The notes beneath the pieces are model-generated. The model had not been told where the DNA came from and did not search any database. It saw only the letters and a list, made by a program, of their open reading frames with translations. 64,000 nucleotides of DNA, taken from contig CM077832.1 of NCBI GenBank assembly GCA_039720395.1, positions 18,943,850 through 19,007,849 of the forward strand, read 5' to 3'. Both the position numbers and the translations under genes were made by a program. Of the stretch, positions 11,872-25,208 are shown one piece after another. The stretch's first letter is position 1. Each line of letters begins with the position of its first letter. The stretch comes from Liquidambar formosana. Lineage: Eukaryota; Streptophyta; Magnoliopsida; Saxifragales; Altingiaceae.

Positions 11872-12887
11872 AACAATAATGATGATGATGATGATGATGA
11901 TGATGATAATAATGATAATGATAATGGGATTTTTGCCAACTTAGTTGAGATGTTTAAGATGTTTTATGATACTTAAAAAAATAAAATAAAAAATAAAAAA
12001 TAAAAAAGGAGGGGATCTTTCAGGTTTTGTCCACTAAATGGTGTTACAGGAAAACTGAGAACGATGTCTATGTACCAAGAATGAGTCACTGCTCTGTCAC
12101 CATAATAAAGAAATGCTGAGCAACCATCCAACCAGCTGGGCCGTATCATATACTAATTAATATAAACAATTAGTTCTCTCTTCTTCCACTATTCTTCCTC
12201 TTCAGGCGCGGCATTCAACTTTGGCCACCAAGTAACGTCCGAATTCAAATCCATCCCACCAATGACGAATCTCATTATTATTATCATTATAATAATAACG
12301 ACAACTTTGGTTTTCGTTTTTTCCTATCTTTATCTTTTTTTATTTTTTATTTTACTTTTGATAAGCTTGTTTGCTCTTATCTATAATGTATTTTTTCAGT
12401 TGAGTAATATGGTAAGTTGACTGAAGCTGATGTGATAATATCCCTTAAGGCCACAAGGCCTCCCAGGGAACCGCGGCAAACCGTCTCTTCACTCTTGCGT
12501 TCGTCACATGATTGTCATATGTAGTGGACAGGTGTCGATTAAAGAAATTGACCACGTTAGCTTGGAGGAGTAGATGCTCCTAGGAGCAGTGGAGCTTTGT
12601 CCACTAATTGGGTTAAAAAAACTTTTGCTCTAAAAAATAGTAAAATTATTTTGCTTTAAAAAAATGGATGCCACATCATTTGATAATTAATTGATAGACT
12701 TTACGGTTAACGGAAGCCATATATACCCGGTTAAAAATAACAAAGGATAATTAATTACACTTCGCTTCCTCTACCACAAACAAAAAATAAAAAACAAAAA
12801 ACAAAAAAAACACAAAACCAAACCAAATCAAAAACAAAAAAACAACTAGAGGGATGTAAAGTGAAATGATAAAGTGTAATCATCCCT
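11872..12887. other. Intergenic spacer, no gene seen
   Basis: Contains a GAT trinucleotide run (about 11879-11909), A-rich tracts and unremarkable AT-rich sequence. No ORF or element ends recognised. Confidence 0.5.
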
Positions 12888-13128
12888 TAGGTTTTGTTTG
12901 TTTAGTTGAAATTGAATGGGTGAAATGGAATTGCATTCCAATTTATTTCCAATAGTATGTTTGGATGAAATAATTAAATAGGAATAGAGTCAAATAACAG
13001 TAATGAGTCACAATGATATTCATTCCTCAATATTTATTTCAAATCTCATTCCATTCCAAACTAATTCAAGCATGGAATCAGATTTCATTTTTACTCATTC
13101 CATTCCAACCAAACAAACATGGCCTTAA
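12888..13128. mobile_element. MITE with imperfect terminal inverted repeats
   Basis: The left end CTTAGGTTTTGTTTGTTTAG pairs with the inverted right end CTTAAGGCCATGTTTGTTTG; the pairing continues as GAATGGGTGAAATGGAAT against GGAATGGAATGAGTAAAA. The whole 241 bp can fold on itself. It carries no ORF. No convincing target duplication, so the superfamily is open. Confidence 0.65.
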
Positions 13129-14059
13129 GATGATTGTAGTAAAATTTGATTGCAAGAGTGAAAGAAAAGGTAGGTGATTCATGTTAACTATCTCTCTAGT
13201 ACCACGTGAATATTAAATAGAGGTGAAAGATACCAAGCAATGGTATATCAGACATGAACTTGTTCTTGCCACGGATAACTAGTAATTTTAATCTTTAAGG
13301 AAATCTTATTATTTTCTTATGAAAAGCTATAATCTACATAATTTAATATTCTATGATAAATAGGATCGACCTCAAGATGTGGACCTAGTAGTTCACTAGT
13401 TCTTGACTTATTCCTTAAGAAGCGAGGATTTGGTAAGATCAAGGGTCTAAATATCCCTATTGATAGCACTACACACAAAAAGTATACACATTCGAGCCAG
13501 CCATTGGTGTGGCGGTTGTGGCCCTCTAATTAATGGGTCAAATTCGGCCAATCCAACTTTGCAACCTGAATATTTTCAAATCCTCCTGCGTCTGATCTAT
13601 ATCTAGCTTTAGTGGCCCTAAGATATAGTGGACTGGAGCATCAGCAGCAACTTGTAGGGTGATGGGTTTATAAAAAGTTGTCGGAACGTGGTTTATAAGA
13701 CACAAGTGGGCTAGAATTGGTAATGGCTTATAATAAAAACAGCCAGTGGTTTAATTGTGCCACTGTGGATTTCCCTTAAGGGAGTAAGCATCTGGTGTAG
13801 GGTTTTCTTAAATTTTATTTTGAATGCTAATGCTCCACTCATTTAACACATAACATGCACCTATGATGTCATACAGAATTGATTTTGGAAGCAAGATAGA
13901 GAGGTGGCTGAGACATTAAAAAGTTGTACGAGACTTACCTGTTTCCATCATCATATCCTCCATGAACCCTATAGTTTGTACTTGTGCACGCTGTGATAGA
14001 GAGACATATAGATATGTGGTTAAAATTTTTGAAATTATCCCACTTGATTTCTTGATGCA

Positions 14060-14270
14060 CACCCTTCAGGGTTGGTTGAGTGGTCGATTAGGTTTTGGGT
14101 GTATTCTTTAGAGGTTATTGTTTCAACTCTTCATAGATATCGCTGCCTATGTGAGTATAAAATGTCTCACACAGATCATTAAGGGATTATTTTGTCTCAC
14201 ACAAGCCATTAGGCTAGGGGATTATTTTGGACTATAATTGTTTTGGATGCATATTTATCAACGCGTGATC
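14060..14270 (+). mobile_element. SINE-like, tRNA-derived relic
   Basis: GGTTGGTTGAGTGG (14070-14083) fits a Pol III box A and GGTTATTGTTTCAACTC (14113-14129) a degenerate box B, at the spacing of a tRNA. A GTCTCACACA sequence recurs downstream. No tail or duplication was resolved, so the right border is approximate. Confidence 0.4.
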
Positions 14271-15577
14271 TACCAACTTTTGTTCGGTTGTTATGTACAA
14301 TCTAAACTTGTTTATTAAAACAAAACAAAAAAACAAAAACCCAAACCTAGAAGCTCAAAAGCCTCTCTAAGACCTTAAAATGGCCAAGAGCTGAGACTTA
14401 ATGAAGTCGCCTTCAAGGTGCATTACTGCATTGTGAGTCGCATGCCTTTGTTTAGGTGTCGCATGCCCTTGTTAAACCATTCATAAAGAAAAGAAAAAAA
14501 ATGCCCTCGTTAAACTTATTCATAAAGGTCAAGGTGCGAGTGCTTGCCAATTTTCGAATCACTAAGAATTTTTCTAATTTTATATTTCAATTTTTGGTAA
14601 ACAACCAATTAATGATTTTTAAATAGAAGACTAATAAATAATAATGTCATCAACCCAAATTCCATTAAATAATCCTACTATAAGACCATGTAGTCCTGTG
14701 GACAAAGCATAATCTCCTATAGCAATGACTAGACAAATGTCCAATTAAATAAAAAATGGCCTGGCTAACCTCAGCCATTAATCTCAGTGGAAGGCACCAG
14801 GGCATCAGCACCACCCTATCTCACCAACTAATTTTGAGGGGAGGGACATTCAACACCTGTCTGTGGGTGCCTGGATCGCTGGAAGTATCTAGATGCATGT
14901 ACGCCCACAAAATGAACCAGTAGAATTGTGCCAACTCAAGTTCAATCATGTGAGTTGCACATGCATATCTTGTGATCACTTTTTTTATTTGACAAAAGTT
15001 GTCTAGAACCCGCCTATTAAAGCCCTTTCGTGTAAATTGCTCTTTTCCTGTCTAACAATTAATCCAAACTTATAAGATGAATTAGTATAACACCAAATTT
15101 AGCCGAGCAATGGGCTCGTTTTCTTTTTGTCTGTGCATTTGTTTTTGCTTTTTGCTTCTGTTTCTGACTTTCTGTTTCTGTTTTTGTTTTCGTTTTTGTT
15201 TTTTTGTTTTTTTTGTTTTTTGTCCTTTTTCTAGCTTTTTGGGCATAGGTGGACAAGTGGAGGTAACAACCAACCCACTTGTGGTTGGGGTTCAGCCCCC
15301 CAAGTACTGGGGTAATAGCACTACTACCTTGGATTAATTTCCATTGAACCACTGCTAACTGAAATCGATGAAGACTATTAATTAACGAGATAATTAATGC
15401 ATGTGCTTTCCGACTGGTTGCATCCTCGTCATTGTGCTACTATTTGAAGGAAATTTCAAGAACTACAATAGATTTTGAAAAAATGTGGGACAAAAACAAT
15501 TAAGTTGAACTATGCCAAACTTCAACAATTCATATGCACTACTATAGATTCGGGTCAAGAATGAAAGTGAAGTAAAG

Positions 15578-15832
15578 TACTTCCCGTTTGGTTAAGTTTT
15601 TACCTTTTTATTTTTATTTTTATTTTTAAAAGTTGTTTTTTAATTTTAAAAGTTAAATAAAAAAATGAAAATTTTGAATGTAAAAAATTTTATTAGTTAC
15701 TTTTAAAAATTAAAGTAGTTAAAAAAAGCTTATAACTTTTAAAAGTAATAACCAATATATATATATATATTTTTTTTATACTTTTAAAAATAGAAAGCAG
15801 GATATAAAAATTTATCCAAACAATCAAAGTAT
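15578..15832. mobile_element. AT-rich MITE
   Basis: The left end CCCGTTTGGTTAAGTTTTTACC and the inverted right end GATTGTTTGGATAAATTTTT are related, and the interior contains further complementary TTTTAAAAGT blocks. No ORF. Boundaries are approximate. Confidence 0.5.
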
Positions 15833-16556
15833 TCATTCTACACCTGCTTAATGCATCATTTTTGTATTCACAAACAGAAAAGGGACACGTTTCTAAAAGT
15901 CATAATCGATTGATTGGCCTAGGGGAAAATAATGATAGTTAAATACAAAATGCTACTAACTTTTTAATAAATGATTACTAACTTAACTAACAATGATTAT
16001 TAACTGTAATTGTTTCTTGTAGGTGGATCAATCTAAAATTCCCCCTATCTTTGTCGGTCATGTTGTATGATATGATTGAACCCACCTATTCACTGTATGC
16101 TGTAAGCGTAGGAGTTACAGCATAGGAGTTAATTGACAACGTGGCTGGCCATTTTAGATGTCTCAGGCCACCATTAATCCAATTGTAGAGTTTCGTACGG
16201 GCAACCCTAATCGTGCAGTAGTTTTTAAAATCTGACTAACTCAACCTGGCTTAATTAATTAGCTGAATAAATTATGCATGTATGTGCATCAAATTCGTAA
16301 CTGGTTGGGTCATTCCATTACACATGTTTATCCTGTGCGTCGCGTGCCCTTAAGCAATAAGAAAGCATGAAAATAAAGCACAAATTAATGGGTTGAAGTC
16401 CATCCCATCTTCATTTTTTAATTTAATACTATAATACCAACATGTTAACCCAAACTACAAGCATACTATAGCTGTTTAGGGTTTAGCCTTCATCGCCTAC
16501 ATTGCTTGACCACGTCAAAGTCTCTAAATCTAAATTAGAAATACTACATATATATA

Positions 16557-17387
16557 AGGGTGGGTCTATTTTCACACCTTTTTTTGCTTATCCACACCTC
16601 TTTATAGCTAATTTGGTCATTTCTTCATTCCTTGTCAAATTTCTTAATTCTAATTAAAAGAAAGAAGCTTCACCCCTTATATCAAACCCAATTTGACGAC
16701 TTGGGATGAAATCTTGGGATTTCTGTGGACTCGACATCTATTTTTGTATCCTATTCAGAGGGGAAATCGAGAAAAAAATAGGTGACCCATTTTTTTTCCC
16801 TTCTTTTCTCTCTTTCTTTCTTTCTTTCTTTCTTCTTCTTCTTTTTGTTTTTTTTTTTTTTTTTTTTTTCATTACTCATCAATGCATAAATCTCTATTCA
16901 CTTCGTTAATCATTAAAGCTGTAGAACTAACAAATGATCCATCAATTTAAGAGAGATCCATAAGAATTAGAAGTGAGAAGTAGAATGAGGGAGAGGGAGA
17001 TTGAGAGTACAGAAAGGAACTGTATAGGTGAATGTCATGCTGAATTTTGTTGCTTCCACTTCTTAATTTATTTTTATTTTTCGTATTGTTGGTTTTTTTT
17101 TTATACCAGTAGATGAATGTCATGCTTTTCCCTTTCCCTTACTCCCTCCACTTCTTGATTTTTCTTTTAAAGTTCTATAAAACTTTACCCCAAAAAAAAA
17201 TGGAATTACTGTTACAATATAGAAAAGGGGCTGCTAGAGAAACAATAGGGGAGGAGGGACGAGGAAAATGAAGGAGGAGAGTGAAAATATTTAAAAAGGT
17301 GAGGAGAAGATGAAGGAAGTTAAATGACTTAAATAACCAAAAAAGGGTGTGGATAAGCAAAAAAGGATGTGAAAATAGACCCACCCT
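16557..17387. mobile_element. MULE-like element, second copy, 45-bp near-perfect terminal repeats
   Basis: The first 45 bp (AGGGTGGGTCTATTTTCACA ...) and the inverted last 45 bp (AGGGTGGGTCTATTTTCACA ...) differ at only a few positions, with weaker similarity extending further in. The flanks are ATATATATA and ATATATAAT. The interior is CT- and GA-rich, with a homopurine stretch near 17235-17310 and no recognisable protein. The same family occurs at 10910-11871. Confidence 0.82.
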
Positions 17388-18298
17388 ATATATAATCATT
17401 TTATTATCAAGTGCACTTGATGTGTGATATAAGTACATTCTAAAACTTTTACTTGCTACTCTTATTTTGTGAAACTAATCGTTGGATTAAATTTGATTTA
17501 TATGTAAGTCATGCATGCCAAAAATTAAATCGATCAAAGATCGATTAAAAGCTGATTCATCCATGAATGTCCATAAATGAGCGTTTTTTAATGACTAAAA
17601 AATGTAAATTTTGAATTGAATAGCAAGTCTCGAATCAAATTGATTTTTGGCATACATCAGCTACATGATCAAGTTCGAGACAAATCCATGGCTAGGACCC
17701 ATGCAATCATTTTAGGGGATGTCTAGAACACACATTCCAGACCTGATCAATCTCATATATTTATATTTGGTTTCATTAACAAATTCGGATTTTTTTTATA
17801 TCACCCTGATTTAATGCATAGGATATAAATGAAAAATCCTCAATTTATGGTGTTGATATAAGTTACATTATTATGTCATTGTAAGACTGGACTTATATAT
17901 ATATATAATCTGATAAGGTCAACACGTATTGATATTAGTTATATCAATATCATGCATTGGGTATTGTATCTTGTGCATTAACCTAATGTTATTCATAACT
18001 TACTAATATACGGGGTACAATCTCTAATGTAGGTATTGATATATGTTATATCAACACGTGCTCACTGATCATCATCTTATAGTAATAACGAAAGGTAAGT
18101 GGCTTTCTTGTGCCTTTTAAATGGGCATTCATTGCAGTAATATATATACGTATAGTAATAGTAGAAATAGTATGATTTTCACCTATATTCTTTCATCCAT
18201 TCATATGTGATGGTTTTTCCTTATTTCATGCTAAGCCGTACATAATTATTTTTACTTATATACTTTTGACACAAAAGACTAGTAGTAAAGGTGGGTCC
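17388..18298. other. Upstream region of the SKOR-like gene, no gene seen
   Basis: AT-rich sequence with several ATATCAATAC/GTATTGATAT-like repeats around 17925-18060 (for example TTGATATTAGTTATATCAA and TTGATATATGTTATATCAA), short palindromes of unknown meaning. Confidence 0.4.
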
Positions 18299-18322
18299 TA
18301 CCTAATATGATGGTGTTGGCGT

Positions 18323-18331
18323 CTATAAATA
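18323..18331 (+). promoter_or_regulatory. Candidate TATA box of the SKOR-like gene
   Basis: CTATAAATA is a good plant TATA box about 530 bp before the ATG. The leader would then start near 18355. A possible 5' UTR intron has donor TTTTTGTGAGT near 18399 and acceptor GGTTGCAG ending at 18799, which would shorten the leader. Both are inferred from motifs. Confidence 0.5.
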
Positions 18332-18864
18332 CTCTAATGCAAGGGAATTGCTTGCTTCGTTTTGTCCCTCTGTCCCTCCGTGTCCAGAAATCTTCCTTTT
18401 TGTGAGTATATGTGTACCAGGCCACTCCCTGGAATCTCCGTGAAGAGATGCTCCAATCACCAAAGCCGTTTTCAAACGTCGTCACTATGACTGGGTTTTT
18501 CTCGTGAATCATCCAGGCCATCTCAAATGCTCGTGACCTTTTTCCTTCCAAAATTATTTCAAAGCTTAGGGTTAGGGCTCTCTCTCTCTCTTCTCTCCAG
18601 CCCTCTCCCTCCAACAACAAAACAAAAAAAACAAAAAAAAAAGAGTAGTTCCTAAAAGCACGACAGTTAGGCTGTGTGTGGTTGTAATTGTATTCGTATT
18701 TAATAGAATAGTTCCTACTTTTTCGTGATTTCCATCGAAGATGTATATATATAGCAGTAAATATATCTTAAATGTACTATCATTGTTTTTGGTTGCAGAC
18801 AAGGGATTAAGAGGATTGGTAGATGGAGTTGTAGCGATCGATCATTGATTGTTGGTAATTGACG

Positions 18865-19112
18865 ATGCCTGGAAGAGGAGGAGGAAGAAGAGAGGAGGCG
18901 GAGGGGGTGGAGGAGAGAAATGGTATAGATGAGGAAGGAGAGTATGAGATGGATCTGAGAGATCGGATCAAATCTTCACGTGGAAGCCGATTTACTTTGT
19001 TGACCAACCAGTTGGGACTACAGTACAGTCCCGGAAAGTTCAGTCGTGAAAGCGTCATCAATGGTATCAAAGACCTTTCCAAGGGCCTCGTCATTTATCC
19101 TGATAACTGGTA

Positions 19113-19187
<75 letters not shown>

Positions 19188-21562
19188 CTCCATAGTTTCT
19201 CTCTCTAGACTTTCTCACTCTAAATTGGTTTGAAGACATTGTTATGAAGCTCTCTCTCTCTCTTCCTCTCCCTCTCCCTCTCCCTCTCCCTCTCTAAAAT
19301 CATATGGATAATATGAGAGAAATAAACTGTCTTTCCCTTGACGGCGAGACACATGGCATCATTCGAGTGATGGGCCTCCGCATGATTCGGTAGGTCCCTG
19401 GCGGGCCGAAGTGTAGCAGATGGATGAACAAAGGAACGGCTATTGCAACCCATTCTTATAATTCCATCCCTTTCTTTTTGGTTTTTAAGATTTTATGAAA
19501 AACATAAAAAGATTTTGCAAAAAACGGTAGCTTGGTCTAATAAAAAACATCATTTTGAACAATTTTACGGGAGAAAATTTTTTCAAAATCTATCGTTTAA
19601 TTAGATTTTTTGGCAAAAAATGATATAAAAGCTATAAATGACTAAAAAATATATTTAAACGATAGATTTAAGAAAAAATTTATTCTACAAAATTGTTCAA
19701 AATGATGTTTTCTAATGGACAACATGATTGATTTTCGTAAAAACCTTTTATATTTTGCATAAAACCTTTAAAAACCAAAAGGAAGTGAGATGGGTGATAA
19801 GGATGGGGGGTTGCAATAGCCATTCCCATGAACAAATTCATTTGACGGTTCATAGTCCACGCCATGCGTGGGTCCAACCAAGAGGGACCCACTAATCGGA
19901 AATACTAGCCTCTGTGATGGTGTATACGACATGTGATAGCGCACTTGGCGTGTACTCTGTGTTTAGGAAAGCCTACGCAGAATCGACTCAATACTGAGGT
20001 CCCTCTATTTCTTTTCCCGTGAATTCTCCCATAACTTTAATCGACTGACTACTGACGTCTCTCTAGTCAGTGTCATGTTGATTAAAATTTTGATAAGATA
20101 TTGTTAGATAAAAGAGATTATATATCAAGCTTTAATTTATGTGTGACTAAAATATGTGATAAAATCTTGAGGGGTGAGATTTAATGGTCCTAGAGTTTCT
20201 TGTAGGTCATGAGTTTAACTCTCTCTACTTTCTCTCATATTACCTTTATGTCCTATAATTATTTATTGCACATAGAATTATAAATTAGATGTGTTTAGAA
20301 AATTAATTGAGGGCATAAACATCTCAAAATCTTCTAATAAAAAAAAGGATAATACTTGGCTCTTCACAGTGGAGGAACAACTCTTCCTTCCTTCCACTCA
20401 TATTACGCCACGTGTAATAGTTAATTTTAAAAAATATGGATATGTGGACACGTGAATACAAATAGATAGACACATAATTATATTCATTTGGACATATAAA
20501 CATATATATATGGTTACATAGATGCATATCTATAATAACAACATAAGGATACATGTACATAATCAATTCTTATTTGTTTGTTATACATGTGGTATAATAT
20601 GAATGAGAGGGAAGAGCAGTTGCTCCTGCACTATGAGGAGCCAAGTATTATCCATAAGAATAAAAAATTATTTGAATATATATAAATAAAAAATATGTGA
20701 TATTTTATAAATTGAAATTCATGAGTGAAAATCCAATTGAAAGTTAAAATCATAAAATATCCATAAAATAAGGAAAACTCGTTAATAGAACCAAGAAGCT
20801 TTCCTCATACTAACTTTTCTCGTCACGATAGAGGTGTGAATAACTGAATATAGAGTATGACTAGAGGGTATCATGAATCGCTGGATTGAAGCGGTAGGAT
20901 GATTGATTTAAAACAGCGCCGATTGAAGTCAATTTTGAATACATTATCAGATTTGAGATTCAGACCCCAGAAAAAAAAAAACACAAAGACGACAGAAGGA
21001 TCGTTGAAGGCCACATCAAGATATTTTTTTTTTCCAAGATATTTCAGGTGTTATGTTTTGCTAGAAGATATTTGTGTGTTAAATTGGAAATTCTTCTCTT
21101 TTGGTAAGAGATAAGAGATAAGGGGGAATTTTAGATAGGTCGGTCCAAGAAAATAATTGCAGCTCGTAGTCAATGTTGATTAAATTAATAATCATTTAAT
21201 AGGAAGTTAGTAGCATTTTGCACTCAACTATTGTTATTTTGTCGTAACTTGAAGAATCTAAAATTCTCTCTAATTATTTTAGAGAAAAATATTGCAATGA
21301 ATCTTATATATGAGGCTACATCTAAACTCAGAAGTCCCTGAAAGAGGGTTAATGACATTAATTGGATGAAAAACGTTTTAGCAAAATAAATAAATAAATA
21401 AATAAAAATGGAGAAATAAGAAAATATTGGACGAAGGACAACCAATTCATGGAGTTGGGTTAGGAATTCTTGCAATTAGAGGAAAAATAATGGGAAGAAA
21501 GATATTTCTTCCCTATAAGTAGGGGCAGAGCTAGAATTCATTTTAGAAACCTTGAATTTAGG

Positions 21563-21597
<35 letters not shown>

Positions 21598-24500
21598 TTT
21601 TTTAGTATTTCAAGTAAGGGTAAATTATAAGAAATCTCTTTAATGTTTGGTTGTTTCTCACGTAATTCTCTTAGAAAAGAAATGGTTGCAATGTTTGACT
21701 ATTTTTCACATAGTTCTCCTAGAGAAAAAAATGGTTGCACCGTCTCCAAATAGGTTATAAATTTAGTAATTAACGGCACCATTAGTTGTTGTTTATGAAA
21801 TTAGATAGAAAAACGTTATGTGATCACGGTTAATTTCACGGACGGTGATTCACAATAACGCAAATTGCTGAATTTGTAAACTATTTGGATGTGCATTGCA
21901 ATATTTTTTTTTCCAAAGGGGAATACGTAAAAAAGAGCCAAACATTAGGGATCCTTTTAATTTACCCTTTAATTAATTTGACGAGCAACTCTATACTCGA
22001 GGGATACCATTGAATACAAACTATGCGCCCGATGCATGAAAGCAACTTAGCACTATAGCTTGTGTCACAGTTTCAAGTAACCACTTAGAAGAAGGCTGCT
22101 GAAGAATTTGAGAACTTGTTTGGTGATACTTTGATGTCTTGTGATGATAGCACAAGTAGGGCTGGTGCAATCGTTGAAGAAGAAGAAGAAGAAGAAGAAG
22201 AAGATGGTATAATCCCAATATACCCCGTAATTTACTAATAGACAAGATATAATTCCTATTGCGAGACTAAAGTATATCAATACATGTTCACTTGATTGTC
22301 AAAAAATTGCATCTCTATTTCACTAAGGATACATCTCTTGATCTACCCAATCATAGGCTTGCCTACCTCTATTTATGGTGCATGTTCCCACATGTGATAC
22401 ATCTTTACAAGGAAGTGATCTACTGCTATTGGACCATGGTATATATCCGGTGGGGTAAAACACACCATAACCTTCAAATGGTATGGTGTGTTTATTATCA
22501 TCAATGCCCTTCAAATGCTACATCGCCTACACGTGTGGGCACGGACTTCACCGACTTCGGGGATTTATATATATACATAATACATGTATCCATTATGCTG
22601 CGGATTGTGACCAGCAGGCCTGAGTTTGGGTGTGCTGGAAGCTGGGATAGGAAAGTATCTTTAATCCAGTGAACAAGGATCTAAACAACAAAATTTACAG
22701 TTTCTAGGATTGTTTTAATACAGAAATTTCTAGGAAAACAAATACCTCTCTCCCCTAAATTTTTGTGTGTTAAGAGTGTTTGGGTGAGTAATTTCTAAGT
22801 AGAATTTACCTTTAAGAAGGAATTTCTCAAATTCTTTGAACCAAATTGAAGTCCGAATTCGTAAAGTTTTAGTTAGAATTTTAAATCAAAAGGGGGTTTA
22901 GAGTGTCAAATTGTCTTTAAATTCCATCTACTTAGATGGAATTTGCCAAATTCCAAATTTTAAACAAAAAATTGCTAAATTCTATTTAGAAATTTTGACA
23001 TTCAAAGCGTTTGATCAAATAAAGAACTTTATAATTTTGATAGTTATAAATTCTGAATTCTAAATTCACATTGTAAAACAATCTATTCTATTACTAATGT
23101 CTTATGTATGATTAACTTAATTTAAGGTCGGAGTATGGTATTCTATTTCTAATAATGCTTGTCTCTTGGTTACATTTATCATCTTTGCCTCTTTTGTTTT
23201 TTACCTTTCATTGTAGGTGAGGTGGTGGCATTGTAATGCTGGAATAGATATTTCAAAATACTATTTTTCCCAATAATTTTTTTCATCTAATGTACCAATT
23301 GATTGCCTGATGTACACATCATCTCTAAAATATGATTTTCATGACCTACAACTAGCCCTCTTACAATTGTTGATGTGACGATATCATATTAATTATCATG
23401 TCAAATGCCTTGATGATGTGGCGGTGATAAAAGTTGGGTTGGAGATAATAGTACTACTCATATTATATTGGTAAACATGGAATTGTGAAGTTTACTTATT
23501 GTATTTATGTGATAATGTTATCTTATCAACTATTCTCTCTGTAGTTATTTGACAGTGTCTTTTGAAAAAACATGTTTTTTTTTTAAAAACCATTTTGAAT
23601 ACTTCTACATAAATATTAATGTTTTAATATTCTAATTTTGCCATCAAATGTAAAAAACCATTGAAAAAGATAAAATATTCATGAGAAATTGTATTTTAGG
23701 AAATCAATAAAAAAAGTTATTGACTTTTTAAATGTGACAATAATTTTGAAACATTCCAATTAATGAAGGAGAACAATGAAAGAGGATTGAAGAGAATATA
23801 TTATTGTCCCAACATGACATGACTATGCCATATCACCTAGGTACTCCAAAGATGGGATTCCTCCATTTCATAAAGATAAACTATTTTTGTAACTTCATCT
23901 TACTCTTTATTTATTTATTTATTTTATTGTCTATTTTGAAATGTCAAATAATAATTGTTTTTTGAATTTCCTATATTACCTCTCGTTATTTCAATAATTA
24001 CTTTCAACATAAAACCTAATAAAAAGTTGGTGAAGATATTTTTGGAAAAATATAGTTTAATAAATAACAAGTCAATAAAATGATGAATTTTTTTTTTAAA
24101 ATTGTGTTTTGTCAAACATAACTTATTTTTGTGGGACAGAATGAATAAAAAAAAATCGTGAGAGCTAGTAGCATCTCTTGTTCTTATTAGGACATTCTTA
24201 TTCTCATACTAGCAATATACCATATTGAAAAATACTATTTGAGTAATATATTTTGATTCATAACAAAAGACATAATATAATATTATGTAAGAAACAAAAT
24301 TTTAAAAATCAAATGTGTTTTTATTGAATTTTGTTTTTGGGTGGGTCAAATGGGGTTGCTCCCTTTTACTATGTCGAGGGACTTTCCTCCTGATAGCCAA
24401 GGCAGGAGCTAGTAATAAATTCAAAAAAAAAAAAAAAAAAAAAAAAGGGACATACTAGCAGCGACCATATAAGTTATCATCGGAGTATTTTTCAAAATTT

Positions 24501-25169
24501 TCGTTGAATTGGAAAAGGATAAAGAAAATAAGAAATCAAAAACAAATGCAGGTGGTATCGGGCGTGGACGAAATTCATACTGGTATGGGCAGTGTACTCG
24601 TCATTCTTCACACCCATGGAGTTTGGATTCTTCAGGGGATTGCCCAAGAACCTCCTCTTCCTAGACATTGCAGGTCAGGTTGCTTTTCTCATCGACATTG
24701 TCCTGCACTTTTTCCTTGCCTACAGAGACAGTCGGACCTATCGAATGGTGCATAAGAGCACCCCTATTGCACTTCGGTCAGTTCTCTTTTTCCCTCACAC
24801 CTCCACGACTTCTGTGATTTACCTTCGCCGCATTTTGTTGTGTGCACCATTGGATTATATACCCTCCTCAATCTTCATTTATGCAATGTATGCCAAATTT
24901 TACATTAATTAGATAAGGGGTAGCTATTCTGTCCATACACTCTACATAAACTCACATTTCTGACGAATGAAAAAATAAAAGAAAAATCACGCATTTTTGG
25001 ATGAAGCATCTCTTAATCCAATCAACTTCATATTTAGCAAGCATGATGTATATATGAGGAATATATGTAATCCAACTGAATGATTTCGCAAAATGAAATT
25101 CTCACAGAAAGTTGTTGAAAATAATGTAGAACATCAGTAAGAAATATCGTATAAAGTTTTTCTCCTGCC

Positions 25170-25208
<39 letters not shown>

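Noticed and set aside
18859..19233. Extension of SKOR exon 1 through the CT/AT repeats
   Set aside because: The donor at 19110 joins in phase with the next exon; the extension only encodes LSLSL and IYIYI repeats.
22021..22280. Leu-rich or Phe-rich minus-strand ORFs
   Set aside because: They arise from the GAA repeat read on the other strand.
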